Assembly: GCA_023101885.1 (NCBI GenBank)
Contig: JALPQD010000411.1
Coordinates: 496,001 to 560,000, forward strand
From: Typhlomys cinereus
Taxonomy: Eukaryota > Chordata > Mammalia > Rodentia > Platacanthomyidae
Direction: 5' to 3'
DNA length: 64,000 nt
This document shows positions 48,357 through 60,578 of this stretch, piece by piece. A program made the position numbers and the translations under genes. Under the pieces are notes generated by a model. That model was not told the DNA's origin, made no database searches, and saw nothing but the letters and a program-made list of their open reading frames with translations. Positions within the stretch are counted from its first letter, which is position 1. Each line of letters opens with the position of its first letter.

Positions 48357-48647
48357 TTTTTTTTTAATTATTATTTATTCAACTGTGCGCATATGCGTGT
48401 GTATGGGCGCGCGCGTGTGTGTGTCTGTGTGTGTGTGTGTCTGTGTAGAACCACGGACGAATTCGCGAACCACCATGGACGCCTCCACCTCCTTCTGCCC
48501 CGGGATTCACAGGCTCCGCCCTACCAGGACCAGAAGCGCAGGCCGCCCCCGCTTCCGCCTGGCGTCTATACGTGGGATCTAGGATCCGAACTCAGGACCC
48601 TCCGCCTCCAAGGCGGAGGCTTAACCCCTGAGCCACCTCTCCAGCCC
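48357..48647 (-). mobile_element. B2-like SINE, young subfamily, reverse
   Basis: Tail 'tttttttttaattattatttattcaac' begins the plus-strand copy, followed by a TG/CG repeat. The CpG-rich body is well kept. It ends 'agccacctctccagccc'. The target duplication is cctgaaatattttc (48,343-48,356) against cctgaaaaattttc (48,648-48,661). It carries the short 'ggcagaaggagg' form, like 28,131. Confidence 0.94.
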
Positions 48648-48661
48648 CCTGAAAAATTTTC

Positions 48662-50298
48662 AATCCTTACTTTATTCCTTGTCTCCTCCTTCCCCAAGAA
48701 CAGAAGATGAGTGTCACAAGAGCAAAGATCTTAACAGAACATGTTTATTGCCTGACCCGGTACCACTATAGATAAATCGACTAGATCAAAGACAAATCTT
48801 AAATGCATGAATTATTAGTGTCCTTATTGTCAAAGATATTCTTATCTGACTAAGGAAACAGACACACACACACCTGAATTGAGCTTCTAAAGCTTTATTC
48901 CTCACCAGGGGATTCTTAGATGACATTAAAAACAGGGACTGATCAGATAAACACATGTTTCTCTAACAAATCCTTTGAATTCAACATATAGTCTTCATAA
49001 TTTATTTTATAAAGTTTATTCAAAAAAAACAATAACTGAATATTTACTGTGCTGGGCATTTCCCCATTCTTGTCTGTGCAGATGAAAGCAAATGCATGTG
49101 TGAGTAACTGTATTCAATACAGGAATTCAGGTGTTTTTTGCTCTAAGGCAGTTAAAAAGCAATATATTTTTCCATTTCTGAAAATCTTTTTCAGTTCAGA
49201 ATATTTGTTCCTACAGGTTTTTTTTTCTCTTACTGCTGTTATTTGGCCACATTTTCTTTGTCTCAGTTGTGCTTGTTCAACATCTTGGCATTTCCCTGAC
49301 ATGTTAATTTTAGTTGCAAACACACCTAACCAGACTTTTAAGAATAACTCATAGGTTGACTAGCTTTCAGGATGAAATATTAATGGTGTTTTCAAGGCCC
49401 GTGTGATGTCTCCAATTAAAAAGATAGAGAAAATAAAGATGACACAGTGGTAAGATCCACTGAGGGACAGATTATGGCTTCAAGTAAACAACGTAACTTC
49501 AGTTAGCTTCAGTCTTCCTGTCTTGCTCAGCTGTCCACATGACTCTCGCATTCCGTGAGTCTCAGCATCAGGAGCTATAGGCTGGAGTACTTGACTGCCT
49601 CCTAAACCAAGAGGAAATTGGCAGGTTTTATTCTCTGGGAACAAAAATGCTCAATGTCTCCCTCACACATCCTTGAGTCAACTCTCATGCAGACCCAGCT
49701 ACACAGACATGAAGCTGAGGCTGTGTGTGCTGCCCCCTTAGCGTTTGGGGATTTTTGTTTTGCTTTAGTAGAAATTTCAAAAATATTTATGAAGAGAAAC
49801 TCTAGTACTTTGAAGAGCCATTTTAAACTTAAGGTTGACTATTCTTGCCAAAAGGAAACAAAAAGAATTCCAGATACAGAATATGTCAAAGTATTTTTAG
49901 AAACCATTTACAAATATTGCTTTCAATATTCAAAAGCAGCAAGTACGTCTCAAGGGAGAAGAAAAAAATCAGTGTCCTGCGGAGGCCCCAATTACACGCC
50001 TCCTTCCCGATTCTACTGAGGGTTTAGACTCTAATGAGTCTTCTATGCAGCTTATCCTGATGCTTCCCTTCTGGTTCTTAGCCTAAAACCATCTCTCCAT
50101 CATTAATTTTCATCATTTTTTAAGCTAGAGAGCAGAATCCAAGCTCTTGATCAGAATGAACATCAAAATAAAGCAGGTCCCTAAATACATGGATTGGTTC
50201 TTGTTTCTTTTTGCTGGTTCTCATTTTATATTCTATATGGAACTATTTTTTATAGAATATGTTTGTTTCTCCCCTCCCCCTTTTCATTTGTTCTTTCT
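48662..50298. other. Unique sequence, nothing recognised
   Basis: The plus-strand open frame at 49,618-50,019 (133 codons) is the longest frame not obviously due to repeats. It shows no domain, no signal peptide and no splice context, and is not called as a gene. Confidence 0.45.
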
Positions 50299-50322
50299 AC
50301 ACACACACACACACACACACCA
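50299..50322 (+). repeat. Short (CA)n
   Basis: About 22 bp of CA. Confidence 0.9.
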
Positions 50323-51334
50323 CATTTTCCTCTTCCTTCCATACCTTCCTTTCTTCACATACATGTATACTTATATATACACATACATCTAAGAAGACTA
50401 CAGAGAATAAATTTAAGATATACACATTTAAAACAGCTCTGTGTATTAGATATCTTGAAGCATATGCATTATCTGCCTTTAAAATATAAGATGAAGTATA
50501 CTTGACTGAGTATTCTTGATGACAATGCATGTTTTCAAAAAAAACATCCTTCATTGCCACAATAGTTTTTAAGTTCCTACTGTATAGCCTTTGTTGGTGT
50601 GACTAGAACACAGCAAGATTCCTGTCCTAAAGAAGTTTATAATCTGATAAAAACATCTCATTCTCTATAAAGCTCTCTCCAGAAAGAAAGTCACAAGTCA
50701 AATATAGCTAGTTTGACTAAGTAAGCAAAAGCCCTACAAATTCTAAGCTCCAGTAGAAAGGAGACCGTGAGCAGAGGAGAAAGAAAAAAGAAGCAGAAAG
50801 GAGAGAGAAAGGAGTAATGGAAAACATTTGACATATAAGCAGAAGTAAGAGCTAGGGATAGAAGGGAGGGGTAGTAGCAAGGGAGGTGAATAAGCACAAA
50901 ACAAAATGATATGTATGTGTGAAAATGCCACAGTGAAAGCCATCACCTTATAAGCCAACAAAAAAAAATTGAACAAAAAAAGTCTAAGTACCAGTCATGT
51001 ATCAATAGTGGCCAATGGCCACCGTACTGCATGGTGTAGAGAGTCTTTATCATGACAGAACACTACTGGACAGACTCATTCCACAGCATTACACGGTATC
51101 TGCTAATCATAGATCTCACATGTTCAACCTTTCTTTTTCATATAAATTTTCTTCCAAAAACTAGAAACTTTTTCGGATCTTATCCAGCCTCTTGGATATA
51201 GCGATCCTCATACAGAGGTTAAGAAATGAGCATACTAACATGCATCTGTGCATAGGATCACAAAAGAGGGTGCATGTTTTTATTTATTTTTATTTCTCAA
51301 TATGAAAATTTATGATAGTATGTCATATTTTATG
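50323..51334. other. Unique sequence; possible ancient repeat at 50,560-50,655
   Basis: 'cctactgtatagcctttg' and 'attcctgtcctaaagaagtttataatctgat' resemble a very old mammalian repeat ('...cctgccctcaaggagctcacagtct'). Otherwise nothing is recognised. Confidence 0.35.
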
Positions 51335-51405
51335 CCACTTAAAAGTTCCAATGCCCTTCACGTGCATTATTTCATTAATCATGTAGCATCCTATTACATA
51401 AGCAT
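51335..51405 (-). mobile_element. MIR 3' fragment, antisense
   Basis: 'cttcacgtgcattatttcattaatc...atcctattacataagc' resembles a reversed MIR 3' part. It is cut off by the LTR that follows. Confidence 0.4.
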
Positions 51406-51700
51406 TTGTGCTAGTTAGTCGTTGTGCTGCTGTGAGAGAACACCCAAAGTCAAGCAACTTAGAGGGAGAAAGGAAGATGTATTCAGCTTATGCCTCCATG
51501 GTGGATGCGACGCAGCTGGCTGCAGAAGCTGGAGGAAGCTTAGTCGCACCCATCCAGAAGCCTGAGAACTGCAAGACTGTCATTGCTAGAGCAGGCCACT
51601 CTGGGAAGCAGGGTGGGACATGACCGTAAAGACCTGCTAGAGACTATTTCTTAGCAACTACGATCAGCTCTCACAAATATAAAGAATGCAATAAACAGTC
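51406..51700 (-). mobile_element. Antisense MaLR-type LTR fragment
   Basis: 'gtgctagttagtcgttgtgctgctgtgagagaacac', 'aagcaacttagagggagaaagg' and 'tatgcctccatggtgg' match a reversed rodent MaLR LTR 3' half. The rest is missing or unrecognisable. Confidence 0.5.
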
Positions 51701-52079
51701 TAACCATTTTTAGGAGATTGTGACTCAGTGGTAAGAACATTTTTCTAGCATGTGTAAATACCACAGTGGATTCTGTGCATTAATAACATAATCCTTAAAG
51801 TCAGCCAATTTGGACTTTATGTCTTGAATCTAAGATTTCTCCCTTCTAGATAGATGAACCCAACACAATCAAAGATTGTCCAATAAAAAAAAAATCTATT
51901 GCCAAATTTTTCCTCTTTCTTCACATGATTTACTGGAATGGAAGTGGATGAGGGAGCCAAGGGACATGGCATAACACCAGCACCTCCTGACCTCCCTAGG
52001 ACTGTCGATATGGGCAGAGCCTCCATCTACATGGGTCCCTACAGGTCCTCAAGAAGACACCTCACTCGACTTTGTGTTT

Positions 52080-52230
52080 GTGGTGTCTAACCTTGACTAT
52101 CAACTTGATTGGATATGGAATCAACTGAGAGACATGTTTTTGAGTGGGTCTGTGAGAATATTTCCAGAGGCTGATGCTTACACAAGAAATAAATTCCTTG
52201 ATTACGCTACTATCTGTTAAAGTAGCCAGC
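52080..52230. mobile_element. ERVL/MLT-type LTR fragment
   Basis: 'gtctaaccttgactatcaacttgattggatatgg', 'caactgagagacatg' and 'gggtctgtgagaatatttccagagg' belong to a common mammalian LTR-like repeat. About 150 bp. Confidence 0.45.
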
Positions 52231-54234
52231 AATACATCCATTTGCACATACCACTAAGCAGGAATAAAGCTTCCCGTGCTAAGACTTACCTATGACCGCT
52301 TGGGTAAGTTTCAGCACTCCCCTTAAGGTTTTCAAATGACTGAAGAAGTTAAGCTTTCTTTTGCTTCTGAGGTATCATGGGGAGCAATAAAGAGCATAGG
52401 ATCAGAGCATGACTAAAATTTTATTGATGACCCAAGGCAAAATAAAATTCAGCCTGCTCTTTTTCAGCAATATTAGATCTGCTGCTCTTTCAGCAGTAAA
52501 ATCTTGTTTTGTCAGCAGCTACTGAGCGTAGATATGACTCGAAGGACACATAAAAGTCTACATGTGAGGTAACTAGCTATTACACCTAGAAAGCCTCTTT
52601 TGTTTTCCTTCTGCAGTGTAAGTATATGCTAAGATTTCATATTTTTAAATAATCCAAATCAGCCTCTGAAGGCAGAATCTCAGACATACTATGCTCCTTG
52701 TTTGTGCACCAATTATGTAAGACAGAACAGAACTCAAGATGCTCACTGACCCATGTCTGAGCTACCTTAGTTGTTCTTGGTCAAGAAGATAACTTGGCAT
52801 TGAGTTTTACTTTCACCCCATTACCATAAAATCAGCCATTCATAGGGGGTATCCCCAATACCTAGAGGTTACCCATCCAACTTCAAATAGAGGGAAGACA
52901 CATCTAGAATAATTTTGATTGCTTTCTTTTCAAAGAGATGAGTGTGTACACCTAATACTGGCTCTCTTAGTAAAAGTAATAATATCACATGACGTTGCTT
53001 TTGATATCCAGGTTCTAAGCCATGGGCCATGGGAAAGATCTCCCAGGTATATTTAGCAGGGTTGCAGAGTTTAACAGAAGAGATGCCAATGATGATTTTT
53101 GTCTCCCTTAGAAGCCATTCCTGAGTAAGCATTCCTGGTGTACAGAGGGGAGCCCAGCTCATTACAGAGTGGAATGCAAACCTCCAACAGCTAAAGATAA
53201 AACTAACATATTGGAGAATGCTTTCCCATCATTTCTGTTGGATCCAAAATGAGGAAGTAGAGCTAGATCATTTCCAAGATCTTCTTAAGCTCCAAATTCT
53301 TATTTCTAAGAGCATATCTATAGAGTGGCCTCCTCTAAAAGGATATTTAGCACTAAATAGTGCTAAATACATTCTTGACATCAAGACATGCTTTTTGTAG
53401 GATCTGATACAGAATCAATGTGGTAAAAAGAACAGTGTACTTTAAAAAAAGACAAAAAGCAAATACATAAGAATTGACAAGCCATACTTCCTTGTGAGGT
53501 TCCTATGAGGCTAAGGCTGTATCCACAGAGCACTTGGCAAGTTGAAATTTAGAACCATTTATTCCTCAGTATATTTTCAGCATCCAGAGTGTGGCAGAAG
53601 CTTTAAATGCAGCGTGATGCAGGAACACAATTTTGACATTCAGAGCAATGATGGCATTAAATTAGAAATTCAAAAAATTGTCTCTTGTCGTATCAAAGTC
53701 TATAGCCATAAAAGCAACCAGGCAATACCCACCATTTAGAAGACACAAGGCTCCATCTCTCTGGTCACAACTGAATGGTCCCAGTTTCTACCCATTCATA
53801 TTTCTAAGAGCATAGTTCTCCTTTGAAAATGTGTTAATAATTATGAATGGCTTGTTTTCCATAAAAATACCTAATGTGTTTTTCAATCAGATTACTTCAT
53901 TATGAAATAATATACATCAATTTCATGCATAATTTGCACTTGTATAGCTGAAATGTCAAGTAGAAACATTATCATTAAACGTTGATCTGTGAAGCAAAAA
54001 AACAGTCATTTTTTTAATTCACAGTGAGACCCACATTTATTGAGGGAGCAAAAGAATTCTGCAGAGGTATTACACTGCTCCCCAAGAGGCTCTTCACTCC
54101 TGCTACATGGTTGCTGCTGGAATTGTACTTAATCAATTTGAGAGTTTGTCAAGTTGTGGTCTGAAGACCATATGGATCCCTGCTTTCTCTAGTGTAGATT
54201 CCTAGCTAAGGGTAGCTATTGTGTTTTAACATGA
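52231..54234. other. Unique AT-rich sequence, nothing recognised
   Basis: No repeat family or coding signal is recognised. The short frames at 52,869-53,739 show no family resemblance. Confidence 0.45.
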
Positions 54235-54556
54235 CGAGAAAAAGAAGGGAAGGAAAGGGGAAAGGAGAAGGGGAAGTAGAAGAGAGGGGGGAAGAGAAGG
54301 GAAGGAAGGAGGAAGAGGAAGAGAGAGAGAAGGAAAAAGGAAGGAAGGGGTAAAGGAAAAAGATGGGGGAAGGGAAGAGAAGGGAAAGGGGAAGGGAGGA
54401 GGGAGGAGAAGGGAAAGAAGGGGGAAGAGGAAGGGAGAGGGAAGGAGAAGGGAAGGGAGGGGGGAAAGGGAAGGGAAGGAAGGAGGGGAAGAGGAATGAA
54501 AGGAGGAGATGGGTAAGGAAATTAGGAAGGGAATTGGGAAGGGAAGAGGGAATGAA
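54235..54556 (+). repeat. Imperfect polypurine tract, about 320 bp
   Basis: Almost only A and G on the plus strand, made of irregular GGGAA/GGAA/GAGG units, with a few T after about 54,500. It is less regular than the other microsatellites, which suggests greater age. Confidence 0.95.
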
Positions 54557-54606
54557 TATAGGTCAAGTTAGGTGAAAATGATATGAAATCCTTATTTCAG
54601 TGTCCA

Positions 54607-54732
54607 ATAAATAAGGCTGTTTTGATGCATTTGTTTGCATATTGTCTGTGACCACTTTCTTGCTATGACATCGAAAAGCCATAGCAGAAGTCAGAGAGCA
54701 TGCAAGCTCTATTTATCATCTGACCCTTGAGA
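54607..54732. mobile_element. hAT-type DNA transposon (MER-class) fragment
   Basis: 'ataaggctgttttgatgcatttgtttgcatattgtctgtg', 'agcagaagtcagagagcatg' and 'tttatcatctgaccctt' match, in order, a common mammalian non-autonomous hAT element (the type reading 'atttactatctggccctt'). The exact family name is not given. Confidence 0.5.
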
Positions 54733-54744
54733 GAGAGAGAGAGA

Positions 54745-55324
54745 AAAAAAAAGCATTCAAACTTCTGCCCTGAACTATCTAGGAAAATGGCCTTTTAGCC
54801 CCTTCTGTAGAGCAACCATGTACCACTCAGCAAAGATAATTCCTCCAGTTTTTCACATTTGGTGGAACAAAAAAAAAAACTTAAAAATATCTTGTTGCAT
54901 GCCTGTCTGTTTTTCTGTTCTTTTCTTGGTAGGAGTCCACCACCCTTGATCCCACTAAACTAATGCTCCTTGCTGTTCTTTGTAGACACCTCCCACCCTA
55001 ATGCCACTAGTGTCCTCACTGTTCTTTGCAAGTGAAGAAGATGAGACACTTCAGATTTCTTCAGGGATCTTCATCTTGCAGTGAGAGTTTATTTTCTATT
55101 TGTCTGTCTAGTCCGTTAGCACACAGGTGTGGGTGGACGAGCACATTTTCCATTTGTCTTGCAATGAAATATCTATTATACTTAGCACTAAGCCTCCTGA
55201 TACATAAGTAGATACTGAATGAGCAAACAAATGGAAAATTAATGACTGGAAAAGTAACTTATGCCTAAGCGAGGAAAAAAACGTAAAGAGATATTTTTTA
55301 AGGGGGGGAGCATGTTTTACCCCC
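54745..55324. other. Unique sequence, nothing recognised
   Basis: No repeat or coding signal. A short GA run (54,729-54,744) precedes it. Confidence 0.4.
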
Positions 55325-55342
55325 AAAAAAATGTTCTGGTTC

Positions 55343-55607
55343 GGGGCTGGAGAGCTGGCTCAGGGGTTAAGCCTCTGCCTTGCAGACGGAAGGTCCCGAG
55401 TTCTGATCCTAGGCCCACGTATAGACGCCAGGCGGAAGCAGGGGCAGCCTGCGTTTCTGCTCTTGGTGGGCGGAGCCCGTGAATCCCCGGGCAGAGTAAA
55501 CAAGAAGGAGGTGGAGGCGGTCCATGATGGTTCCCGAATCACACACACACACACAATTGAATATATAAAAAATAATAATAAATAATAAAAAAAGAACCAA
55601 ACTCTTA
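55343..55607 (+). mobile_element. B2-like SINE, young subfamily
   Basis: 'ggggctggagagctggctca', 'cccacgtatagacgccaggc' and 'gagtaaacaagaaggaggtgg' with only a short CA tail and an (AAT)n end. The target duplication of 18 bp (A7 then tgttctggttc) is perfect at 55,325-55,342 and 55,608-55,625. It lacks the 'gtccgtggttctac' segment before the tail. Confidence 0.94.
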
Positions 55608-55864
55608 AAAAAAATGTTCTGGTTCATTTGAAAATAAAGGCAAACCTTGCAGAACATTTGAGTATATAACAGATGTTATGCTTGGCTTTTTGCAAATTAT
55701 CACAAAACAAGCAACTTAAAAGAGTAGAAACTCATTCTGTCACTCAAGATCATCATTATAAAATTAAGGTATTTTTAATCATGAAATTAATAGTCATTTT
55801 TTTTTCCTGCTGTGTCTGATCACTGCTTGATCTGTGGCTATCACAACCTCAATTTTTCCTTATA

Positions 55865-55866
<2 letters not shown>

Positions 55867-55899
<33 letters not shown>

Positions 55900-55916
55900 C
55901 GTGTGTGTATGTGGGT
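55867..55916 (+). repeat. (TG)n microsatellite
   Basis: About 50 bp of TG with a few CG steps. Confidence 0.95.
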
Positions 55917-56699
55917 GTATTGGTGTGTTCTCTTGTCACTGCATTCCAGTTCTTTAAGGAAATTTCTAAACCTTTTTTCTTTTTCATGTCTAATAGATGC
56001 CCTTTGGAAACGCGATCACATGCCTAGTTTCTGAAAGTAAAGAACATGAACACACTTTTCAGAGACTTCTACAGCACTAGGCCTTACAGAGTGTGATTCT
56101 AGCTGCCATTTCCCAATAGAAACCTAGAGCAATGAGTGTGAAAAGGTTTTTGTCTGAAGCTCAGTATACCTGGGGCTTTTGTGTATTCCCTGAAGAAGAA
56201 TGGCATTTTTCTGCCCAGGGTCACTTTCTGAATTGCCTGATCAGCATGTTGAATCTATGAGAACCCCAAGTCACCACAAAGTCCTTCTTGCCTCCCCCAC
56301 CTACATGGCGATGCACCTGGCATGCAGAAATAGAGGTCATTTCACAGGTCACCAGAAAATCTCTGCTTGCCCTCAAGGTTAATCAGCCGCTATCAGACAC
56401 ATTCTCTGAAATCAGCTTCTTGTTTCTCTAAGTGAGTTTTGCTCAGTGCTTATTAAGGGTCACAGAAAGTTGAGTTCACTTCGCAGGCAGCCCAGATCAA
56501 CAGTGTATGGAAGAAATTGGGAAGGGATTATCTCATTTCCACTTCACCAAGCAATCAGAAAAGTATGGATTTTTTTTAAGGTTGGGATGTAAATGACACT
56601 TGAGCCTCTCTTGAGGTGACAGGAAATCAGACTAATAAAGACAGGCTATGGTGATAGGACCAGACAAGTCCGCGCCTCCAATGAGCACTGCCGTGTGCC
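55917..56699. other. Unique sequence, nothing recognised
   Basis: No repeat family or coding signal is recognised. Confidence 0.4.
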
Positions 56700-57660
56700 T
56701 GTCTACTCACTTCCCTTCAGGTTGTTTGTCTTAAAATTCAAATCGGGTTAGCTTCTTTTAAAAGCCCCCTCCTGGTGGCATGAGAAAGTTAATGTGCGTC
56801 CAGAAGCGAAGCATGCACAGGTCTCTGCCGCTGAGGCAGAAAGGCTGTAGATCATGCAAGTCAAAGGGAATAGAAAGGTCAAAAGCCAACCGCCTGGAAA
56901 TTGATGTCAGTATTTATGTTTAGGCTCCATCGCTGCAAACACATATCACACTTTAATACCGTGGCACGGTCGCAGAAAATCCTTTGACCTGTGAGCCTGG
57001 GAAAAAAGCAGAATGAAGCAGCAGCCTTCACACTGGGATCACACCCTCCCCTTCACAGAGGTGAAGAAAGAAAGGGCTTTAAAGCTATTTCTCTTGCCTC
57101 AGCTGTGACTTGGACTCTGGCTGACATGACAAGCAGGAAACTGAAAGAAACCCAGCAAGTTCTTGCTCACCGAACTTCTTCATAGTAATGACGTCATGGC
57201 AGCCCTCCTGCCCATCCTTGAAAGGGGACAAAATGCCCTCATCTTTTAATTGACGAAGTAGAGCCGTCTCACAAACCTAAATACTTCTAAGTTCATTCAA
57301 TTAATTTGCAGCGATGGAAGCCGAAAAGAATCCAAGTTTATCCAAACCAAGTTCTTCTCCCTGCTCCTGCCAGAAGAAATAAACGCATGCTTTTACGATA
57401 ATGACAGACTAAATCTTGCAATCGAGTTACTACCACAGCATCCTGGTAACTCTGCAAGGGACATGCTGTTTTTGCTAAGGACGACCAGGATATGACATTG
57501 TCTCCTTCTGTTATGCCCAGCCAGCAGACTGACTGTCAAATGCCAACTGCTGTGATCCGCTTAGCAAGGTCGACTGCTCGATCGCTATGAATAATTGGAT
57601 CCATTAATAATGGTCAGCTCCAGGATACAGGAAATTGGTCAAGCATGGTAATTGTATTTT
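56700..57660. promoter_or_regulatory. Candidate conserved non-coding regulatory region
   Basis: About 960 bp with no repeat of any age, next to repeat-rich DNA. It has balanced composition and clustered transcription-factor-like motifs: a palindromic CRE (TGACGTCA, 57,189-57,196), TTAATTGA at 57,247, CAATTAATTTG near 57,299, CATTAATAATG near 57,603 and several AATTGG/CAAAGG-type cores. There is no long open frame. The call rests on repeat exclusion and motif content only, and function is inference. Confidence 0.35.
57189..57196. promoter_or_regulatory. Palindromic CRE motif
   Basis: TGACGTCA, the consensus CREB/ATF site including its CpG. An isolated 8-mer can occur by chance, but CpG-containing sites are depleted in mammalian DNA. 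Confidence 0.45.
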
Positions 57661-58024
57661 GAATTCCAGCAGATTATTTCCCAGGGAGGAGAAAGACTAT
57701 ATGGCATACAGTTTTTTTCTAAGTACAGTAGAGATAATTGCTTCCCTGGAGGTGAAGTAGATAAGCCCAGGGCTCCCTTAATAACAGCCTGTGTGACCAC
57801 GTCTAGTAAGGAACACACTGGTCAAGGTTTGCAAGTTATGACTAATACTAGAAAGCCTGGTCACTACTACAAGTCTCCAACAGTTAGCTTCTGATTCCTT
57901 CACTCAGATGACCAAGAGCATTATGGGTGAAGAGATTACTACCCAAATTTTGAAGCACCGAGACAGTCAGACCAGTGACTAATTATGAATCTAGCATGAT
58001 TGATATCTTAAGTTGCCAAGTGTG
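57661..58024. other. Unique sequence, nothing recognised
   Basis: Open frame 57,652-57,894 has no recognised domain. Confidence 0.4.
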
Positions 58025-58375
58025 AATCTGTTGGTTTTTCAGCCTGTGAGTGTGTTATATGTGTGAGGGGGCTATATGTTTGCTTTCATGTATGTGGAGG
58101 CATGTGTGTGCCATGGAATGTGTGCTGCGCTCAGAGAACAACTCCAAGTGTCAATCTTGACATGCCACCTGTTTAAGACCAGCTACACCAAGCTAACTGG
58201 CCCGTAAGCTTCCTGGGATTCTCCTGCCTCTGCTTCCCATGTCAACGCTGAATCCCTTGGAATACAAGTGCCTGCGAGAGCATCCAGTTTTGTGCAGGTT
58301 CTGAAATCAGGTCCGCCCAGGCTTGTCCAGCAAATGCTTTACCCACTGAGCCAACTCTCCAGCCACAAGCACAGA
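58025..58375 (-). mobile_element. B4/RSINE1-type SINE, reverse
   Basis: Reverse order: 'atgtggaggcatgtgtgtgcc', 'ttcctgggattctcctgcctctgcttccc', 'ggttctgaaatcaggtccgc' and 'gctttacccactgagccaactctccagcc'. Head and B box are recognisable. Confidence 0.75.
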
Positions 58376-58498
58376 TCCTTTTCTCTCTAATATATATTAA
58401 ATGTGCACAATGTATTAAAGGCTGAGAATATCACAGAATAATTATATGAAACAATATTAACTTTTTCTTCTAAAAAAAAGTCTTAAAATGAAGGTATT

Positions 58499-58560
58499 TG
58501 GGGCTGGTGAGATGGCTCAAAGGGTAAAGGTACTTGCCTCACAAGCCAGGCAACCAGAGT
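58499..58560 (+). mobile_element. tRNA-derived SINE head only
   Basis: 'tggggctggtgagatggctcaaaggg...acttgcctcacaagcc' ends abruptly after the head, so it is truncated or deleted 3'. The 'acttgcc...aagccaggcaacc' wording differs from the abundant family. Confidence 0.6.
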
Positions 58561-58944
58561 TGTATTTTAACAATCTTCATTTTAAATTATAAACCTAAAT
58601 AATTATTTAGCAAGTTAAATTGTATAACCATACGAAATGAAAAGATGAAGGTTGTGGATAGATTGAGATGAGGATAAGTAGATAGAAGTCAAACAATAAT
58701 TATAGGAAAACAAAACAATTTGATAACAGTAAAGGATAGTTTTAGAAGGAAGTAGGTCTTGAGTTGAGCGGCACCCCGTGAACAGGAGTGAACTAAAGTT
58801 GAAACTTATCATAGCCAAGTCAGGACAGGGATGGATATACAGAATCATGACACAAACACACAAAGCTCAGTGTCTCCCATGAGCTTCATGTCTTGTCAGT
58901 TTCCCCATGACTTGGTGAAAACTATTAAGAATAAGACCATTTTT
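58561..58944. other. Unique AT-rich sequence
   Basis: Possibly decayed repeat; nothing is recognised. Confidence 0.35.
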
Positions 58945-59690
58945 CTCCCAAAGGTGCTTACTCTTCCCATAAAATTCTAGAAAGTACAATGATAAGAAAC
59001 CAACGATATTAGCCCATATGTAAGGGCCAAAATTTTAAATTCTCACATGAATACATCAGAAATATGTTTTTTTTAACTCACATTAGCAATTTTTTGGATA
59101 TGGCATCAAGGACAAGTAGAAATATATATAAATTTTACTACATCAAAATTAAAATACATGTGCACTACAAATGAGACCCATCAAGGAATTGGAAAAGATA
59201 ACCTACAGAAAAGGAGAAACTGTTTGCAGATCATGTTTATGATCAGGATTTGTGTTTTAGTATAAGTAGTTAGCAAGCAGAGATTCCAAATGGCTGTCAG
59301 CTGATGGGTGTGATCAATAAAATATATGTGAGTTCATATGATTGTATATTATCCAGCTATAAAATGGAACTCCATCCTCACGTATACAACAAGATCAGTC
59401 ATGAAAGGACTGTATAGTGTAAGATATTATGCCTGTGGTGCTCATGATGAATGAAAGCATGACAAAATGGCAGATTAGGGATCGTTAGAGCTGGGCATAG
59501 GTAGACAGGAGAAAAGTGAGAACAAATGTGTGAAGTGCTTCTTTAGAGGAAATGAAAACATTGGATAATCAGATCATAGTGGTCGGTGCACAATTCTGTC
59601 AATATGCCAAGCAATATTTAATTATACATTTAATGATTGAATGGCATGTGAATCGTGTTTCACAAATTTTAAAGCTAGTTTGAAAAATCA
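58945..59690 (+). mobile_element. Old L1 3' end (ORF2 end and 3' UTR)
   Basis: 'aattttactacatcaaaattaaaatac', 'gacccatcaaggaattggaaaagataacc' and 'tttgcagatcatgtttatgatcagg' follow the L1 ORF2 C-terminal region. Then come 'gtatattatccagctataaaatggaac' and a 3' UTR ending near 'gtgaatcgtgtttcacaaa'. 5'-truncated, no open frame. Confidence 0.75.
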
Positions 59691-60578
59691 AACAACAGCA
59701 CAAACAGGTGAACTTTGCTTGATTTTGTTTTGTTTCCTGTAAGGAGGAAATCATTTTGTTTAGAATGCAGCTCGAGAAAGAGAAAAGTAACTTGCAGGAG
59801 TCTGTATGAATTAAAGTAGCTGGGTAGATTCCCTAAAAGTTCTGCTTGGAGAGCTTCCTAGATCCATTGACTTTATAATCTGCTAACTCTATGCAGTCTG
59901 GCTGTTTGATATTTTTGTCTCTTCCCTCATGGATGGTAACCTTTCTGCAGCATTTGTTCATCTGACATGCCCAAAGGATACTGTTGTCGCATGAAGTAGG
60001 TAACAGCATACTTTCGTTTCCTAGACAACAGTAGAGAGTCACTAAAACATCTCAAAATGTGAACAAGGTCTAAATAGTTTTCTGAATTGATTATTGTGTG
60101 GAAGTTTGTGTAATTTGTGTCATGAGTAAACCACATAAGTAGGTGATGAGCTGTCTGTAGAAGACCCAGAACCCTGATTTTCCAGACCCTAACATGCCTT
60201 ATATGCTAAGTAGGATGCAGACACAAGAACAGTCAAGTATTTGCCTTTTCCTATTAAAATAAGCACCTTTCCCCAGTAGGGAACACCTGTTTCCTTCAAC
60301 AGCCTTTTTGCAGCCCACATAAGACCAAAGATGCCTGCAGCATTTACAAGATGCTTCAGAGACCAGTGGCTTCTTCACTTATACAAGGAAGTAAGTGATG
60401 GCCACCTACTGAGTAAAAAAGTTTTCCTCTGACTTCCACATAGGTAACAGAGGTCAGCAGAGAGGGACATGACTTGAGTCCAAGTAAGAAAGAATAGCAA
60501 AGACCTGTGTGAGCACATAACATGTATGTGGTGCATAAATGTGTATATGTGTATGTGATTTGCACATGACCCATGATC
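59691..60578. other. Unique sequence, nothing recognised
   Basis: No repeat or coding signal is recognised. TG-rich from 60,510. Confidence 0.4.

Noticed and set aside
48310..48710. 90- and 105-codon frames with 'PRTNSRTTMDASTS' or 'FANHHGRL' text, seen at several places
   Set aside because: The same peptides recur wherever the young SINE lies; they are translations of the SINE body.
49618..50019. 133-codon plus-strand frame
   Set aside because: No recognisable domain, ordinary composition and no gene context; frames of this size arise by chance in 64 kb.
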